From positions 868,001 to 932,000 of the forward strand of contig CAWFME010000004.1 of assembly GCA_963816955.1 (NCBI GenBank): a stretch of DNA of 64,000 nucleotides. Direction: 5' to 3'. This DNA comes from DATFQI01 sp963816955. Its GTDB lineage: Bacteria > Actinomycetota > Thermoleophilia > Solirubrobacterales > Solirubrobacteraceae. Below the pieces are notes generated by a model. The model worked only from the letters and a program-made list of their open reading frames with translations. It was not told the DNA's origin and searched no databases. Position numbers and translations under genes: made by a program. This document shows, piece after piece, positions 10,244-18,941 of this stretch. Positions within the stretch are counted from its first letter, which is position 1; each line of letters starts with the position of its first letter.

Positions 10244-11533
10244 ATGCTCGCTGACAGGGCCAGGATCGAGGTGCGCGCCGGCGGCGGCGGGAACGGCTGC
10301 CTGTCGTTCCGGCGCGAGGCGCACGTGCCCAAGGGCGGGCCGGACGGCGGCGACGGCGGCCGCGGCGGCGATGTGGTTCTGCGCTGCGACGACTCGCTGC
10401 GCGACCTGCAGTCCTTCAAGCGCCGCCCGCACTACCGCGCCGACCGCGGCGGCCACGGCCAGGGCGCCCAGCGCCACGGCGCCGACGGCGAGCCGATGAT
10501 CGTGCGCGTCCCGCCGGGCACCCAGGTCACCAAGTGGGACGGCACCCGCTACGACCTCGTGCGGCCCGGCCAGGAGGTCACGATCGCGGCCGGCGGCCCG
10601 GGCGGGCGCGGCAACCGCCAGTTCGTGAGCCCGACGCGCCAGGCGCCGCGGCTGGCCGAGCGCGGCCTGCCGGGGGAAGAGGGCCCGGTCGAGCTGCACC
10701 TCAAGCTGCTCGCCGACGTCGGCCTCGTCGGGCTCCCCAACGCCGGCAAGTCCTCGCTGCTGGCGACCATGACGCGCGCCGCGCCGAAGGTCGCCGCCTA
10801 CCCGTTCACGACGCTCGAGCCCGTGCTCGGGACGCTCGACGCCGACGACCGCCAGCTCGTGATCGCCGACATCCCCGGGCTGATCGAGGGCGCCTCCGAG
10901 GGCGCCGGGCTCGGCCACGACTTCCTCGCCCACGTGGAGCGCACGCGGCTGCTCGTGCACGTGCTCGACCTCGCGCCGCTCGACGGCTCGGACCCGGTCG
11001 AGAACCACCGCGTGATCGAGGCCGAGCTTGCCGACCACGACCCGCGGCTGGCCGAGCTGCCGCGCATCCTCGCGCTCTCCAAGGCCGACCTGGTGACCCC
11101 GGAGGCGGCGGAGGCGGCCGCCGACGAGTGGCGCTCGCACGTCGACGCGCCGGTGCTCGTGACCTCCAGCGCGACGCGCCAGGGGCTCGACGAGCTCGCG
11201 CGCGAGCTGCTGCGGCGCGTGCCGGTGGAGGAGCCGGTGGGCGACGTCGTCGGCGAGAGCGAGGTGGCCGAGTTCCAGGTCTTCCGCCCCGCCGCGCGCT
11301 CGACGTTCGAGGTCGAGCGGGTGGGCGAGGGCGAGTTCCGCGTCTCCGGCGACGCCGTCGAGCGCCTGATCGCCCGCCACGACCTCGAGAACGAGGAGGC
11401 GCTCGCCCACGTCGAGCACCGCCTGCGCCGGATGGGGGTGATCGCCGCGCTCGAGAAGGAGGGGTTCGAGTCCGGCGACGACGTGGAGATCGCCGGGGTC
11501 GTGTTCGAGCTCGACCCCGGCGCTCCGTTCTAG
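10244..11533 (+). CDS. obgE: GTPase ObgE/CgtA
   Basis: Essential ribosome-associated GTPase acting in 50S assembly and stress control. It has the glycine-rich Obg domain (about residues 1-155, GGGGNGCLSFRREAHVPKGG then PDGGDGGRGG), the G domain with GLPNAGKSS (G1), DIPGLIEGA (G3) and LSKADL (G4), and a C-terminal OCT domain from about 345 (FQVFRPAARSTFEV). It has 429 residues. ATG at 10244 was preferred over one at 10223 because MLADRARIEVRAG aligns with the normal family start. Position just after rplU-rpmA (here separated by an inserted SDR gene) is widely conserved. Confidence 0.96.
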   Translation: MLADRARIEVRAGGGGNGCLSFRREAHVPKGGPDGGDGGRGGDVVLRCDDSLRDLQSFKRRPHYRADRGGHGQGAQRHGADGEPMIVRVPPGTQVTKWDGTRYDLVRPGQEVTIAAGGPGGRGNRQFVSPTRQAPRLAERGLPGEEGPVELHLKLLADVGLVGLPNAGKSSLLATMTRAAPKVAAYPFTTLEPVLGTLDADDRQLVIADIPGLIEGASEGAGLGHDFLAHVERTRLLVHVLDLAPLDGSDPVENHRVIEAELADHDPRLAELPRILALSKADLVTPEAAEAAADEWRSHVDAPVLVTSSATRQGLDELARELLRRVPVEEPVGDVVGESEVAEFQVFRPAARSTFEVERVGEGEFRVSGDAVERLIARHDLENEEALAHVEHRLRRMGVIAALEKEGFESGDDVEIAGVVFELDPGAPF

Positions 11534-11540
11534 CCTCGGA

Positions 11541-12305
11541 TCACGGTGACGCGAAGGTCACCGAGTGGCCGCGCACCACCGCCCCGTTGAGGGTCGAGAA
11601 GTGGATCGACTGGAAGTCGACGAAGTTGGACATCAGCGTGCACGGCGAGCCCTCCATGACCTCCTTCTCGCTCTTGACGGCCTCGGCGCAGTTGGCGTAA
11701 TGGTGGTGGCCGCCCATGAGGTGGCCGAGCTCGTGCGCCACGATCTTGGCGGTCGCGTCCGTGTAGAACGTCAGCGGGCCGATCGGCACGTTGTCCTCGA
11801 AGACCTCGCCGACGGCGAACGCGTGGTCGGCGAAGCGCACACCGCCGATGCAGTCCGCCAGGCCCGCCACGCCGGTGTTGCCGTTGGCCTGGATGTCCTT
11901 GGAGGTCAGGACGTACACGAGGTCGCTGCCGGCCGGGCGTGAGCCGCCGAAGCGCGCCTTGGCCTGCTCGATCAGGTTCGGGGCGTCGTCGCCGCTGAAG
12001 GAGACGGTCTCGTAGGAGGCGGTCAGCGTGACCCCGAGCGGCGCGTAGGAGTCCGCGGCGCGGGCGAACGCCGCCTGGCCCTGCGCCTGCGAGACGCCGT
12101 CGAGCAGGACGCGCGTGCTGAGCTGGACGGTCTGGCCGTCGTCGGTGACGCCGTTGACCGAGGTGCTGGCGGGGACCGGCTCGATGCAGGCGAGCTCGGG
12201 GTCGTCGGCGGGTGTGCCGCCCGGCCAGTTGACCTGTGCCGACGCGGTCGCGGGGAGGAGGGCCGTCGCGGCGAGCGCGACGATCAGGGGTCGGTGAAGG
12301 CGCAT
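11541..12305 (-). CDS. Secreted metzincin-type zinc metalloprotease
   Basis: Has 254 residues. An N-terminal Sec signal peptide (residues 1-23, cleavage likely after ATASA) precedes a domain containing HELGHLMGGHH: His191, Glu192, His195, Gly198 and His201 fit the metzincin consensus HExxHxxGxxH. Met225 in PCTLMSNF, 24 residues after the third His, fits the Met-turn. This supports an exported zinc endopeptidase of the reprolysin/fragilysin-like group. The N-terminal half (residues 24-180) resembles a small prodomain-free catalytic fold, and its substrate is unknown. It is convergent with obgE (7 nt between stops) and divergent from proB (56 nt). Confidence 0.8.
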   Translation of the reverse strand: MRLHRPLIVALAATALLPATASAQVNWPGGTPADDPELACIEPVPASTSVNGVTDDGQTVQLSTRVLLDGVSQAQGQAAFARAADSYAPLGVTLTASYETVSFSGDDAPNLIEQAKARFGGSRPAGSDLVYVLTSKDIQANGNTGVAGLADCIGGVRFADHAFAVGEVFEDNVPIGPLTFYTDATAKIVAHELGHLMGGHHHYANCAEAVKSEKEVMEGSPCTLMSNFVDFQSIHFSTLNGAVVRGHSVTFASP

Positions 12306-12346
12306 GGGAGTCCGAACGCAGCGGAGGGCCGGACCTTGCGGTGACC

Positions 12347-12352
12347 TAGGCT
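12347..12352 (+). promoter_or_regulatory. -10-like box for proB (near-leaderless)
   Basis: TAGGCT, 9 nt upstream of the proB ATG at 12362, with no Shine-Dalgarno between. It lies in the 56-nt gap divergent to the metzincin gene. Part of the recurrent TANNNT pattern at starts. Confidence 0.45.
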
Positions 12353-12361
12353 GTGCGTCGC

Positions 12362-13462
12362 ATGCCCGTCGCCGTGGTCAAGCTGGGATCGTCGATCGTC
12401 GCCGAGGACAACGGCGAGCTGCGGCTGTCCGTGGTCGCGCGGATCACGGAGGAGGTCGCGGCGCTGCACCGCTCGGGCGTGGACGTCGTGGTGGTCACGT
12501 CGGGGGCGATCGCCCGCGGGGTGCAGATGCTCTCGCTGCCCGTGCGCCCGACCGCGATCGAGGAGCTGCAGGCCGCGAGCGCGGTCGGTCAGGGCCGGCT
12601 GTACCGCACCTACGACGAGCTCCTGCGCGAGCGCGGGATCCAGTCGGCGCAGATGCTCCTGACGTTCTTCGACATGAGCGTCCGCACGCACTACGTCAAC
12701 GCGCGCCGGACGCTGCGCAAGCTGCTCGAGTGGCGGATCGTGCCGGTCATCAACGAGAACGACACGACGACCACCGACGAGATCTCCTTCGGCGACAACG
12801 ACTTCCTGGCCGCCCAGGTCGCGGTGCTGGCCGGCGCGCAGCTGCTGCTGCTGCTCACCGACCAGGAGGGGCTCTACACGGCCGATCCGCGCGTGGAGCC
12901 CGAGGCGCAGCTCGTGCGCGAGGTCGGCGACCCGGAGACGCTGGCCGCGCTCGACATCGGCCACTCGGTCTCGCCGCTGGGCTCGGGCGGGATGCGCTCG
13001 AAGGTCGTGGCGGCCGAGATGGCGGCTGCGGCCGGGATCCCGACCGTGATCGGCTCCGGGCTGGTGCCGGGCGTGCTCGCCGACGCGTGGGCGGGGGAGG
13101 GCACCGGCACCCGGTTCCTGCGCCAGCCCGTGCGGCACTCGAGCTTCAAGCTGTGGCTGAAGTACGCCAAGCCCACGCGCGGGACCGTGACCGTCGACGC
13201 GGGCGCCGCGCGGGCGCTGCGCGAGGGCGGCACCTCGCTGCTGCCGGTGGGGATCGTGGGCGTCGACGGCGTCTTCGACGCGGGCGAGGCGGTCGAGGTG
13301 GTCGCCCGCGACGGCAACGGCGGCCCGATCGGCAAGGGGATCTGCAACTACTCCGCCGCCGAGCTGCGCCAGGTGATGGGGATGAAGTCGGCGGCGGTGC
13401 GCGGGGTGCTGCCGCAAGCGGTGGAGGAAGCCGTGCACCGCGACTACTTCGTGCTGGCCTAG
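12362..13462 (+). CDS. proB: Glutamate 5-kinase
   Basis: First enzyme of proline synthesis: ATP-dependent phosphorylation of glutamate to gamma-glutamyl phosphate. An amino-acid-kinase domain (residues 1-255) opens VAVVKLGSSIVAEDNGEL and carries VTSGAIARG, PVINENDTTTTDEI and SPLGSGGMRSKVVAAEMA. A C-terminal PUA domain follows (about 275-366, TVDAGAARALREGGTSLLP). ATG at 12362 was chosen; a GTG 9 nt upstream would add three residues and would overlap the -10-like box. It is 32 nt upstream of proA, the next enzyme in the pathway. Confidence 0.95.
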   Translation: MPVAVVKLGSSIVAEDNGELRLSVVARITEEVAALHRSGVDVVVVTSGAIARGVQMLSLPVRPTAIEELQAASAVGQGRLYRTYDELLRERGIQSAQMLLTFFDMSVRTHYVNARRTLRKLLEWRIVPVINENDTTTTDEISFGDNDFLAAQVAVLAGAQLLLLLTDQEGLYTADPRVEPEAQLVREVGDPETLAALDIGHSVSPLGSGGMRSKVVAAEMAAAAGIPTVIGSGLVPGVLADAWAGEGTGTRFLRQPVRHSSFKLWLKYAKPTRGTVTVDAGAARALREGGTSLLPVGIVGVDGVFDAGEAVEVVARDGNGGPIGKGICNYSAAELRQVMGMKSAAVRGVLPQAVEEAVHRDYFVLA

Positions 13463-13482
13463 GTTCGAACCCGCCGCCAGCC

Positions 13483-13488
13483 TAGAAT
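13483..13488 (+). promoter_or_regulatory. -10-like box for proA (leaderless)
   Basis: TAGAAT, six bases before the proA ATG (13495), spacing that would place the transcription start at or next to the A of ATG. No Shine-Dalgarno is possible in the TTCCCCC spacer, so proA may be transcribed separately from proB as a leaderless mRNA. Confidence 0.5.
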
Positions 13489-13494
13489 TCCCCC

Positions 13495-14760
13495 ATGGCC
13501 GCCATCTCCTCGCCCACTTCGGTCTCGGACATCTGCCTGGCCGCCAAGACGGCGGCGCGCGGGCTGGCGGCGACCAGCTCCGCCGTCAAGGACGCCGCGC
13601 TGCTCGCGATGGCCGCTGCGCTGGAGGCGCGCGTGGGCGAGATCCTCGAGGCCAACGCGCGCGACCTGGAGGCCGGCCGCGAGAGCGGGCTGTCGCCGGC
13701 CCTGATGGACCGGCTGGCGCTCGACGAGCGCCGCGTCGTCGCGATGGCGGCCGGCGTGCGCGAGATCGTCGCGCTGCCCGACCCCGTCGGCGAGGTGATC
13801 GACGGCTTCCGGCTGCCCAACGGGCTCGACGTGCGCAAGGTGCGCGTGCCGCTCGGCGTCGTCGCCGTGGTCTACGAGGCGCGGCCGAACGTCACGATCG
13901 ACGCGGCGGCGCTGGCGTTGAAGTCCGGCAACGCCGTGGTGCTGCGCGGCTCTTCGAGCGCGGCGCACTCCAACGAGGTGCTCGCGCGCGTGGCCGTGGA
14001 GGCGGTCGAGGCGGCGGGGCTGCCGGCCGGGTCGCTGTCGCTGGTGGCGGGCGGCGGCCGCGAGGAGCTGGCCGAGCTGGCCGGCCAGGAGGGCGTCGTC
14101 GACCTGATCATCCCGCGTGGCGGCGAAGGGCTCAAGAAGGCCCTGAGCGCCGTGGCGAAGGTGCCGGTCATCTACGCCGCCTCCGGCAACTGCCACGTCT
14201 TCGTTGATGCGAGCGCGGACCTCGAGCGGGCGCACGCGATCGTGCTCAACGCCAAGACGCAGCGGCCCGGCGTGTGCAACGCGGCGGAGACGCTGCTCGT
14301 GCACGAGGCGGTCGCGGCCGAGTTCCTGCCGCTCGTGCTCGACTCGCTGCGCACCGCCGGCGTCGAGCTGCGGGGCGACGCGTCCGTGCGGGCGATCGAC
14401 GGCGCGGTGGTCGAGGCGGGGGAGTCCGACTGGGCGGAGGAGTTCCTCGCGCTCGTGCTCGCCGTCAAGGTGGTCGGCTCGGCCGAGGAGGCGATCGCGC
14501 ACGTCAACGCCTACGGCTCGGGGCACTCGGAGGCCATCCTCACGCGCGACACCGCGAGCGCGCGGGCGTTCCAGCTCGGCGTCGACGCCGCCTGCGTGTA
14601 CGTCAACGCGTCCACGCGCTTCACGGACGGCGGCGAGTTCGGGATGGGCGCGGAGATCGGCAACTCGACCCAGAAGCTGCATGCCCGCGGGCCGATCGGC
14701 GCGCGCGAGCTGTGCACGTTCAAGTACCTGGTCGAGGGCGACGGGCAGGTCCGGCCGTGA
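13495..14760 (+). CDS. proA: Gamma-glutamyl phosphate reductase
   Basis: NADPH-dependent reduction of gamma-glutamyl phosphate to glutamate semialdehyde in proline synthesis. It has 421 residues and the ALDH-like fold. The signatures are PLGVVAVVYEARPNVTIDAA (about 120-139) and VIYAASGNCHVFVD (about 223-236); the catalytic Cys lies in AKTQRPGVCNAAETLL (Cys near 260). It ends with GPIGARELCTFKYLV, typical of ProA. Partner of proB immediately upstream. Its end lies 22 nt before nadD. Confidence 0.96.
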   Translation: MAAISSPTSVSDICLAAKTAARGLAATSSAVKDAALLAMAAALEARVGEILEANARDLEAGRESGLSPALMDRLALDERRVVAMAAGVREIVALPDPVGEVIDGFRLPNGLDVRKVRVPLGVVAVVYEARPNVTIDAAALALKSGNAVVLRGSSSAAHSNEVLARVAVEAVEAAGLPAGSLSLVAGGGREELAELAGQEGVVDLIIPRGGEGLKKALSAVAKVPVIYAASGNCHVFVDASADLERAHAIVLNAKTQRPGVCNAAETLLVHEAVAAEFLPLVLDSLRTAGVELRGDASVRAIDGAVVEAGESDWAEEFLALVLAVKVVGSAEEAIAHVNAYGSGHSEAILTRDTASARAFQLGVDAACVYVNASTRFTDGGEFGMGAEIGNSTQKLHARGPIGARELCTFKYLVEGDGQVRP

Positions 14761-14782
14761 GCGCGCGGTCGGCGACCGGCTA

Positions 14783-15385
14783 GTGGCGCGTGTCGGGCTG
14801 CTCGGCGGGACCTTCAATCCGCCGCACATCGGCCACCTGGTCTGCGCGCAGGAGGCGTGGGCGCAGCTCGGCCTGGACCGCGTGCTGCTCGTGCCGGTGC
14901 ACTCGCCTCCGCACAAGGAGGCCGCCGGCGACCCGGGCGTCGCGCACCGCGTGGCGCTGTGCGAGGCGGCCGTGGCCGGCGACGAGCGCTTCGAGGTCTC
15001 GCGCGTGGAGGTCGACGTCCCGGGGCGCTCGTACACGGTCGATACCCTCAACAGGCTCTATGAAGCCCGTCCGGAGGACCAGCTGACCTTCATCGTCGGA
15101 GGCGACATGGCCGCCTCGCTGCCCGAGTGGCGCGAGCCGCGAGCCATCCTCGAGCTCTGCACGCTCGGCGTCGCCGCCCGCGACGGCGTCGGCCGCGAGC
15201 AGATCCTCGAGCGCCTCGACCGTGAGCTGCCGGGCGCCGCAGACCGTCTCCAGTTCTTCGACATGCCACGCATCGACGTCTCCTCCACGCTCGTCCGCCG
15301 CCGCGTCGCGGCCGGGCAGCCCGTGCGCTACCTCGTCCCGGACCCGGTCGCGGCCTACATCGAGCGCGAGGGGCTCTACCGGTGA
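14783..15385 (+). CDS. nadD: Nicotinate-nucleotide adenylyltransferase
   Basis: Adenylates nicotinate mononucleotide in NAD synthesis. The Rossmann-like nucleotidyltransferase fold shows GGTFNPPHIGHLVCAQEA (the HxGH motif) at about residues 7-24. FIVGGDMAASLPEWREP is mid-protein, and the ISSTxxR-type motif appears as VSSTLVRRRV near 172. It has 200 residues. GTG at 14783 directly follows a TAG and begins six residues before the GGTFNPPH motif, leaving little alternative. The stop overlaps the GTG of rsfS (GTGA). proA-nadD-rsfS order is common in actinobacteria. Confidence 0.95.
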   Translation: MARVGLLGGTFNPPHIGHLVCAQEAWAQLGLDRVLLVPVHSPPHKEAAGDPGVAHRVALCEAAVAGDERFEVSRVEVDVPGRSYTVDTLNRLYEARPEDQLTFIVGGDMAASLPEWREPRAILELCTLGVAARDGVGREQILERLDRELPGAADRLQFFDMPRIDVSSTLVRRRVAAGQPVRYLVPDPVAAYIEREGLYR

Positions 15386-15768
15386 GCGAGCAGCCGCAGC
15401 AGAAGCCCGTCCTCGAGGGCGCCGAGCTCGCCTCGGTCATCGAGGGCTACGCCTCCGACGTCAAGGCGGTCGACGTCGTCGAGCTCGACCTGCGAGGCGT
15501 GCTCGGCTACACGGACTACTTCGTCATCTGCTCAGGCAACACGGACCGGCAGACCAAGGCGATCCACGACCGCATCCACCAGGGCCTCAAGAAGGAGCAC
15601 GGCCTTCTCCCGCGCCGCGTGGAGGGCCTCGGCGAGGCGCGCTGGATCCTCCTGGACTACCTCGACGTCGTCGTGCACGTCTTCACGCCGGAGGCGCGCG
15701 ACTTCTACCGCCTCGAGCAGCTCTGGGGCGAGGCCCCGAAGCGCGCCGTCGCCGACGAGCCCGCCTAG
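15382..15768 (+). CDS. rsfS: Ribosome silencing factor RsfS
   Basis: Binds L14 on the 50S subunit and blocks subunit joining under starvation. Family hallmarks: VVELDLRGVLGYTDYFVICS (about residues 33-52), GNTDRQTKAIHDRI, and the end DVVVHVFTPEARDFYRLEQL. It has 128 residues, usual length. Translationally coupled to nadD by a GTGA overlap. Followed by a perfect palindrome that may terminate the operon. Confidence 0.95.
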   Translation: MSEQPQQKPVLEGAELASVIEGYASDVKAVDVVELDLRGVLGYTDYFVICSGNTDRQTKAIHDRIHQGLKKEHGLLPRRVEGLGEARWILLDYLDVVVHVFTPEARDFYRLEQLWGEAPKRAVADEPA

Positions 15769-15784
15769 AGCCCGGATCCGGGCT
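15769..15784. terminator. Perfect 16-nt palindrome after rsfS
   Basis: AGCCCGGATCCGGGCT starts at the base after the rsfS TAG and can form a GC hairpin. No T-run follows, so it may be a weak terminator or an mRNA 3'-end stabiliser. Confidence 0.4.
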
Positions 15785-15804
15785 GAACGCAGCGAGGCCG
15801 CCCA

Positions 15805-16302
<498 letters not shown>

Positions 16303-16305
16303 TCG

Positions 16306-16327
16306 AATACGAACACTAGTTCGTGTT
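16306..16327. repeat. Inverted repeat between nuclease and leuS starts
   Basis: AATACGAAC (16306-16314) and GTTCGTGTT (16319-16327) form 9-bp arms (one T:G mismatch) around ACTA. It begins 4 nt upstream of the nuclease ATG at 16302 and is AT-rich against its surroundings. It could be an operator for self-control of the nuclease, or part of the divergent leuS promoter. Confidence 0.5.
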
Positions 16328-16360
16328 GCGGACGGATCCGGCTGCACACCGGCCCCGCGC

Positions 16361-16366
16361 TAACCT
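16361..16366 (+). promoter_or_regulatory. -10-like box for leuS
   Basis: TAACCT, 10 nt before the leuS ATG (16377), with no Shine-Dalgarno between. No T-box-like leader is visible in the short gap. Confidence 0.35.
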
Positions 16367-16376
16367 CCGCGCTCCC

Positions 16377-18830
16377 ATGAGCGAGCACCGCTACGACCCG
16401 CGATCGATCGAGCCCAAGTGGCAGGAGATCTGGGAGCGCGAGCGCACGTGGGAGGTCTCCAACGAGGAGGTCGAGGGCGAGAAGAAGTCCTACGTGCTGG
16501 AGATGCTCCCGTACCCCTCCGGCGAGCCGCACATGGGGCACCTGAAGAACTACTCGGTCGGCGATGCGGTGGCGCACTTCCACCGCCGCACGGGGCGCAA
16601 GGTGCTGCACCCGATGGGCTACGACGCGTTCGGGCTGCCGGCCGAGAACCACGCGATCAAGACGGGAGAGCACCCGCGCGACTCGACGGCGAAGTCGATC
16701 TCGCAGTTCCAGACGCAGCTGCGCCGCTGGGGGCTGTCGATCGACTGGTCGCGCGAGTTCGGCACCCACGAGCCGCGCTACTACCGCTGGACCCAGTGGC
16801 TGTTCCTGGCGCTGTACGAGCGCGGGCTGGCCTACCGCAAGGAGGCCGCGGTCAACTGGTGTCCCGTCGACGCGACCGTCCTGGCCAACGAGCAGGTCAT
16901 CGACGGCCGCTGCGAGCGCTGCGGCAACCTCGTCGAGGCCCGCCAGCTCGAGCAGTGGTTCTTCCGCATCACGGACTACGCCGACCGCCTGCTGGACGAC
17001 CTCGACGACATCCGCTGGCCCTCGCACGTCAAGACGATGCAGCGCAACTGGATCGGCCGCTCCGAGGGCGCCGAGGTCACGTTCGCCGTCCCCGGGACCG
17101 GCGCGGAGTACCCCGTCTTCACGACCCGCCCGGACACGCTGTTCGGCGCGACGTTCTTCGTGATGGCGCCCGAGCACCCCGACGTGCTCAAGCTTGCCGC
17201 CGGCACCGAGCACGAGCGGTCCGTGCGCGACTACGTCAACAAGGCGCTGACGGAGTCCACCGACGAGCGCAGCGACGCCGACCGCACGAAGACCGGCGTG
17301 CCGCTCGGCCGCAGCGTCGTCAACCCCGTCAACGGCGAGCGGATCCCGATGTGGGTTGCCGACTACGTCCTGATGGAGTACGGCACGGGCGCGATCATGG
17401 CCGTCCCGGGCCACGACGAGCGCGACCACGACTTCGCGACGACGTTCGACCTGCCGATCCGCAAGGTCATCGACTGCGGCGAGGAGCTGCCGTGCTCCGA
17501 CGACGGGCCGATCGTCAACTCCCATCCCGACTTCGACGGGATGCACAACCGCGACGCGCTGGAGAAGATCGTCGACTGGCTCGACGAGCAGGGCAAGGGC
17601 CACCGCTCGATCAACTACCGGCTGCGCGACTGGCTGCTCTCGCGGCAGCGCTACTGGGGCTGCCCGATCCCGATCGTCTACTGCGACTCCTGCGGGATGG
17701 TCCCGGTCCCGGAGGATCAGCTGCCGGTCCTGCTGCCGGAGGTCGAGGACTACGCGCCCAAGGGCCGCTCGCCGCTGGCGGCGGCCGAGGACTGGGTCAA
17801 CACGAGCTGCCCGCGCTGCGGCGCGCCCGCCCGCCGCGAGACGGACACGATGGACACGTTCGTCGACTCCTCCTGGTACTTCCTGCGCTACACGGACGCC
17901 GACAACGACACCGCGCCGTGGGACCCGGAGGTCGCGAACCGCTGGACGCCGATCGACCAGTACATCGGCGGCGTCGAGCACGCGATCCTGCACCTGATGT
18001 ACGCGCGCTTCTTCGTGAAGGCGCTCGCGGACATGGGGCTGCTGGAGGCTCAGGAGCCCTTCGAGGCGCTCTTCACGCAGGGGATGATCACCCGCGACGG
18101 GGCGAAGATGTCCAAGTCCAAGGGCAACATGATCAGCCCCGTGCCGTACGTCGAGCGCTATGGCGCGGACACGGCCCGCTGCTACATCCTCTTCATCGGC
18201 CCGCCGGACCACGACGCGGACTGGACCGACAAGGGGGTCGAGGGCGTCCACCGCTTCCTCGGCCGCCTCTGGCGGCTGGGCGCGGACGTCGCGGCGGCCT
18301 CGGGCCAGCACGAGCCGCTCGGCCCGCTCGACGACCCCGAGGGCGACGACCTGGAGCTGATGCGCAAGGCGCACTGGGCGATCGACAAGGTCACCGAGGA
18401 CATGGCCGGCCGCTTCGCGTTCAACACGGCGATCGCGGCCGTGATGGAGCTCGTCAACGAGGCCTACCGCCACCGCGAGTCGGTGCACCCGTCGACGCTG
18501 CACTTCGCGACCGCGACGGCCGCCTCGCTGATCTTCCCGTTCGCCCCGCACACGGGCTCGGACGTCTACGACATGCTCACGGGCGATCGCGTCTGGGAGC
18601 AGCCGTGGCCGTCCGCGGACCTGGCCCTGCTGGAGCGCGAGACCGTCGAGGTCGTCCTGCAGGTCAACGGCAAGCTGCGCGACCGGATCCAGGTGCCGGC
18701 CGACGCGACGCGCGAGGCGCTCGAGACGCTGGCACGCGACCAGCCGCGGATCCAGGCGCACCTCAACGGCAACGAGGTCGTGAAGGTGATCGTGGTGCCG
18801 GCGAAGCTCGTGAACTTCGTCGTGCGCTGA
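16377..18830 (+). CDS. leuS: Leucyl-tRNA synthetase
   Basis: Class I aminoacyl-tRNA synthetase, 817 residues. The HIGH-type motif lies in MLPYPSGEPHMGHLKNYSVG (about residues 42-61) and KMSKSKGNMISP near 577-588 is the KMSKS loop. The CP1 editing region (about 215-390) includes FTTRPDTLFGATFF and the specificity segment ending VPGHDERDHDFA. A C-terminal anticodon-binding helix bundle ends with VNGKLRDRIQVPADATREAL. ATG at 16377 gives the usual MSEHRYDPRSIEPKWQEIWE start; a longer upstream start is not needed. Stand-alone gene. Confidence 0.97.
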   Translation: MSEHRYDPRSIEPKWQEIWERERTWEVSNEEVEGEKKSYVLEMLPYPSGEPHMGHLKNYSVGDAVAHFHRRTGRKVLHPMGYDAFGLPAENHAIKTGEHPRDSTAKSISQFQTQLRRWGLSIDWSREFGTHEPRYYRWTQWLFLALYERGLAYRKEAAVNWCPVDATVLANEQVIDGRCERCGNLVEARQLEQWFFRITDYADRLLDDLDDIRWPSHVKTMQRNWIGRSEGAEVTFAVPGTGAEYPVFTTRPDTLFGATFFVMAPEHPDVLKLAAGTEHERSVRDYVNKALTESTDERSDADRTKTGVPLGRSVVNPVNGERIPMWVADYVLMEYGTGAIMAVPGHDERDHDFATTFDLPIRKVIDCGEELPCSDDGPIVNSHPDFDGMHNRDALEKIVDWLDEQGKGHRSINYRLRDWLLSRQRYWGCPIPIVYCDSCGMVPVPEDQLPVLLPEVEDYAPKGRSPLAAAEDWVNTSCPRCGAPARRETDTMDTFVDSSWYFLRYTDADNDTAPWDPEVANRWTPIDQYIGGVEHAILHLMYARFFVKALADMGLLEAQEPFEALFTQGMITRDGAKMSKSKGNMISPVPYVERYGADTARCYILFIGPPDHDADWTDKGVEGVHRFLGRLWRLGADVAAASGQHEPLGPLDDPEGDDLELMRKAHWAIDKVTEDMAGRFAFNTAIAAVMELVNEAYRHRESVHPSTLHFATATAASLIFPFAPHTGSDVYDMLTGDRVWEQPWPSADLALLERETVEVVLQVNGKLRDRIQVPADATREALETLARDQPRIQAHLNGNEVVKVIVVPAKLVNFVVR

Positions 18831-18923
18831 GCGTCGCGTCGCGCCGCGCCTGCGGACCGCGACCTGATTCGGCACACGTGCATCGCACTTTCGTCGCAGG
18901 CCGCGACAGACACGCGCAGCGAT

Positions 18924-18941
18924 GCCGCCTAGCTTGGCGGC
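18924..18941. promoter_or_regulatory. Palindrome enclosing a -10-like box just before comEA
   Basis: GCCGCC (18924-18929) and GGCGGC (18936-18941) flank TAGCTT (18930-18935), which lies six nt from the comEA ATG (18942). This gives a leaderless-type promoter whose -10 sits in the loop of a perfect inverted repeat. It could be an operator or coincidence. Confidence 0.4.
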
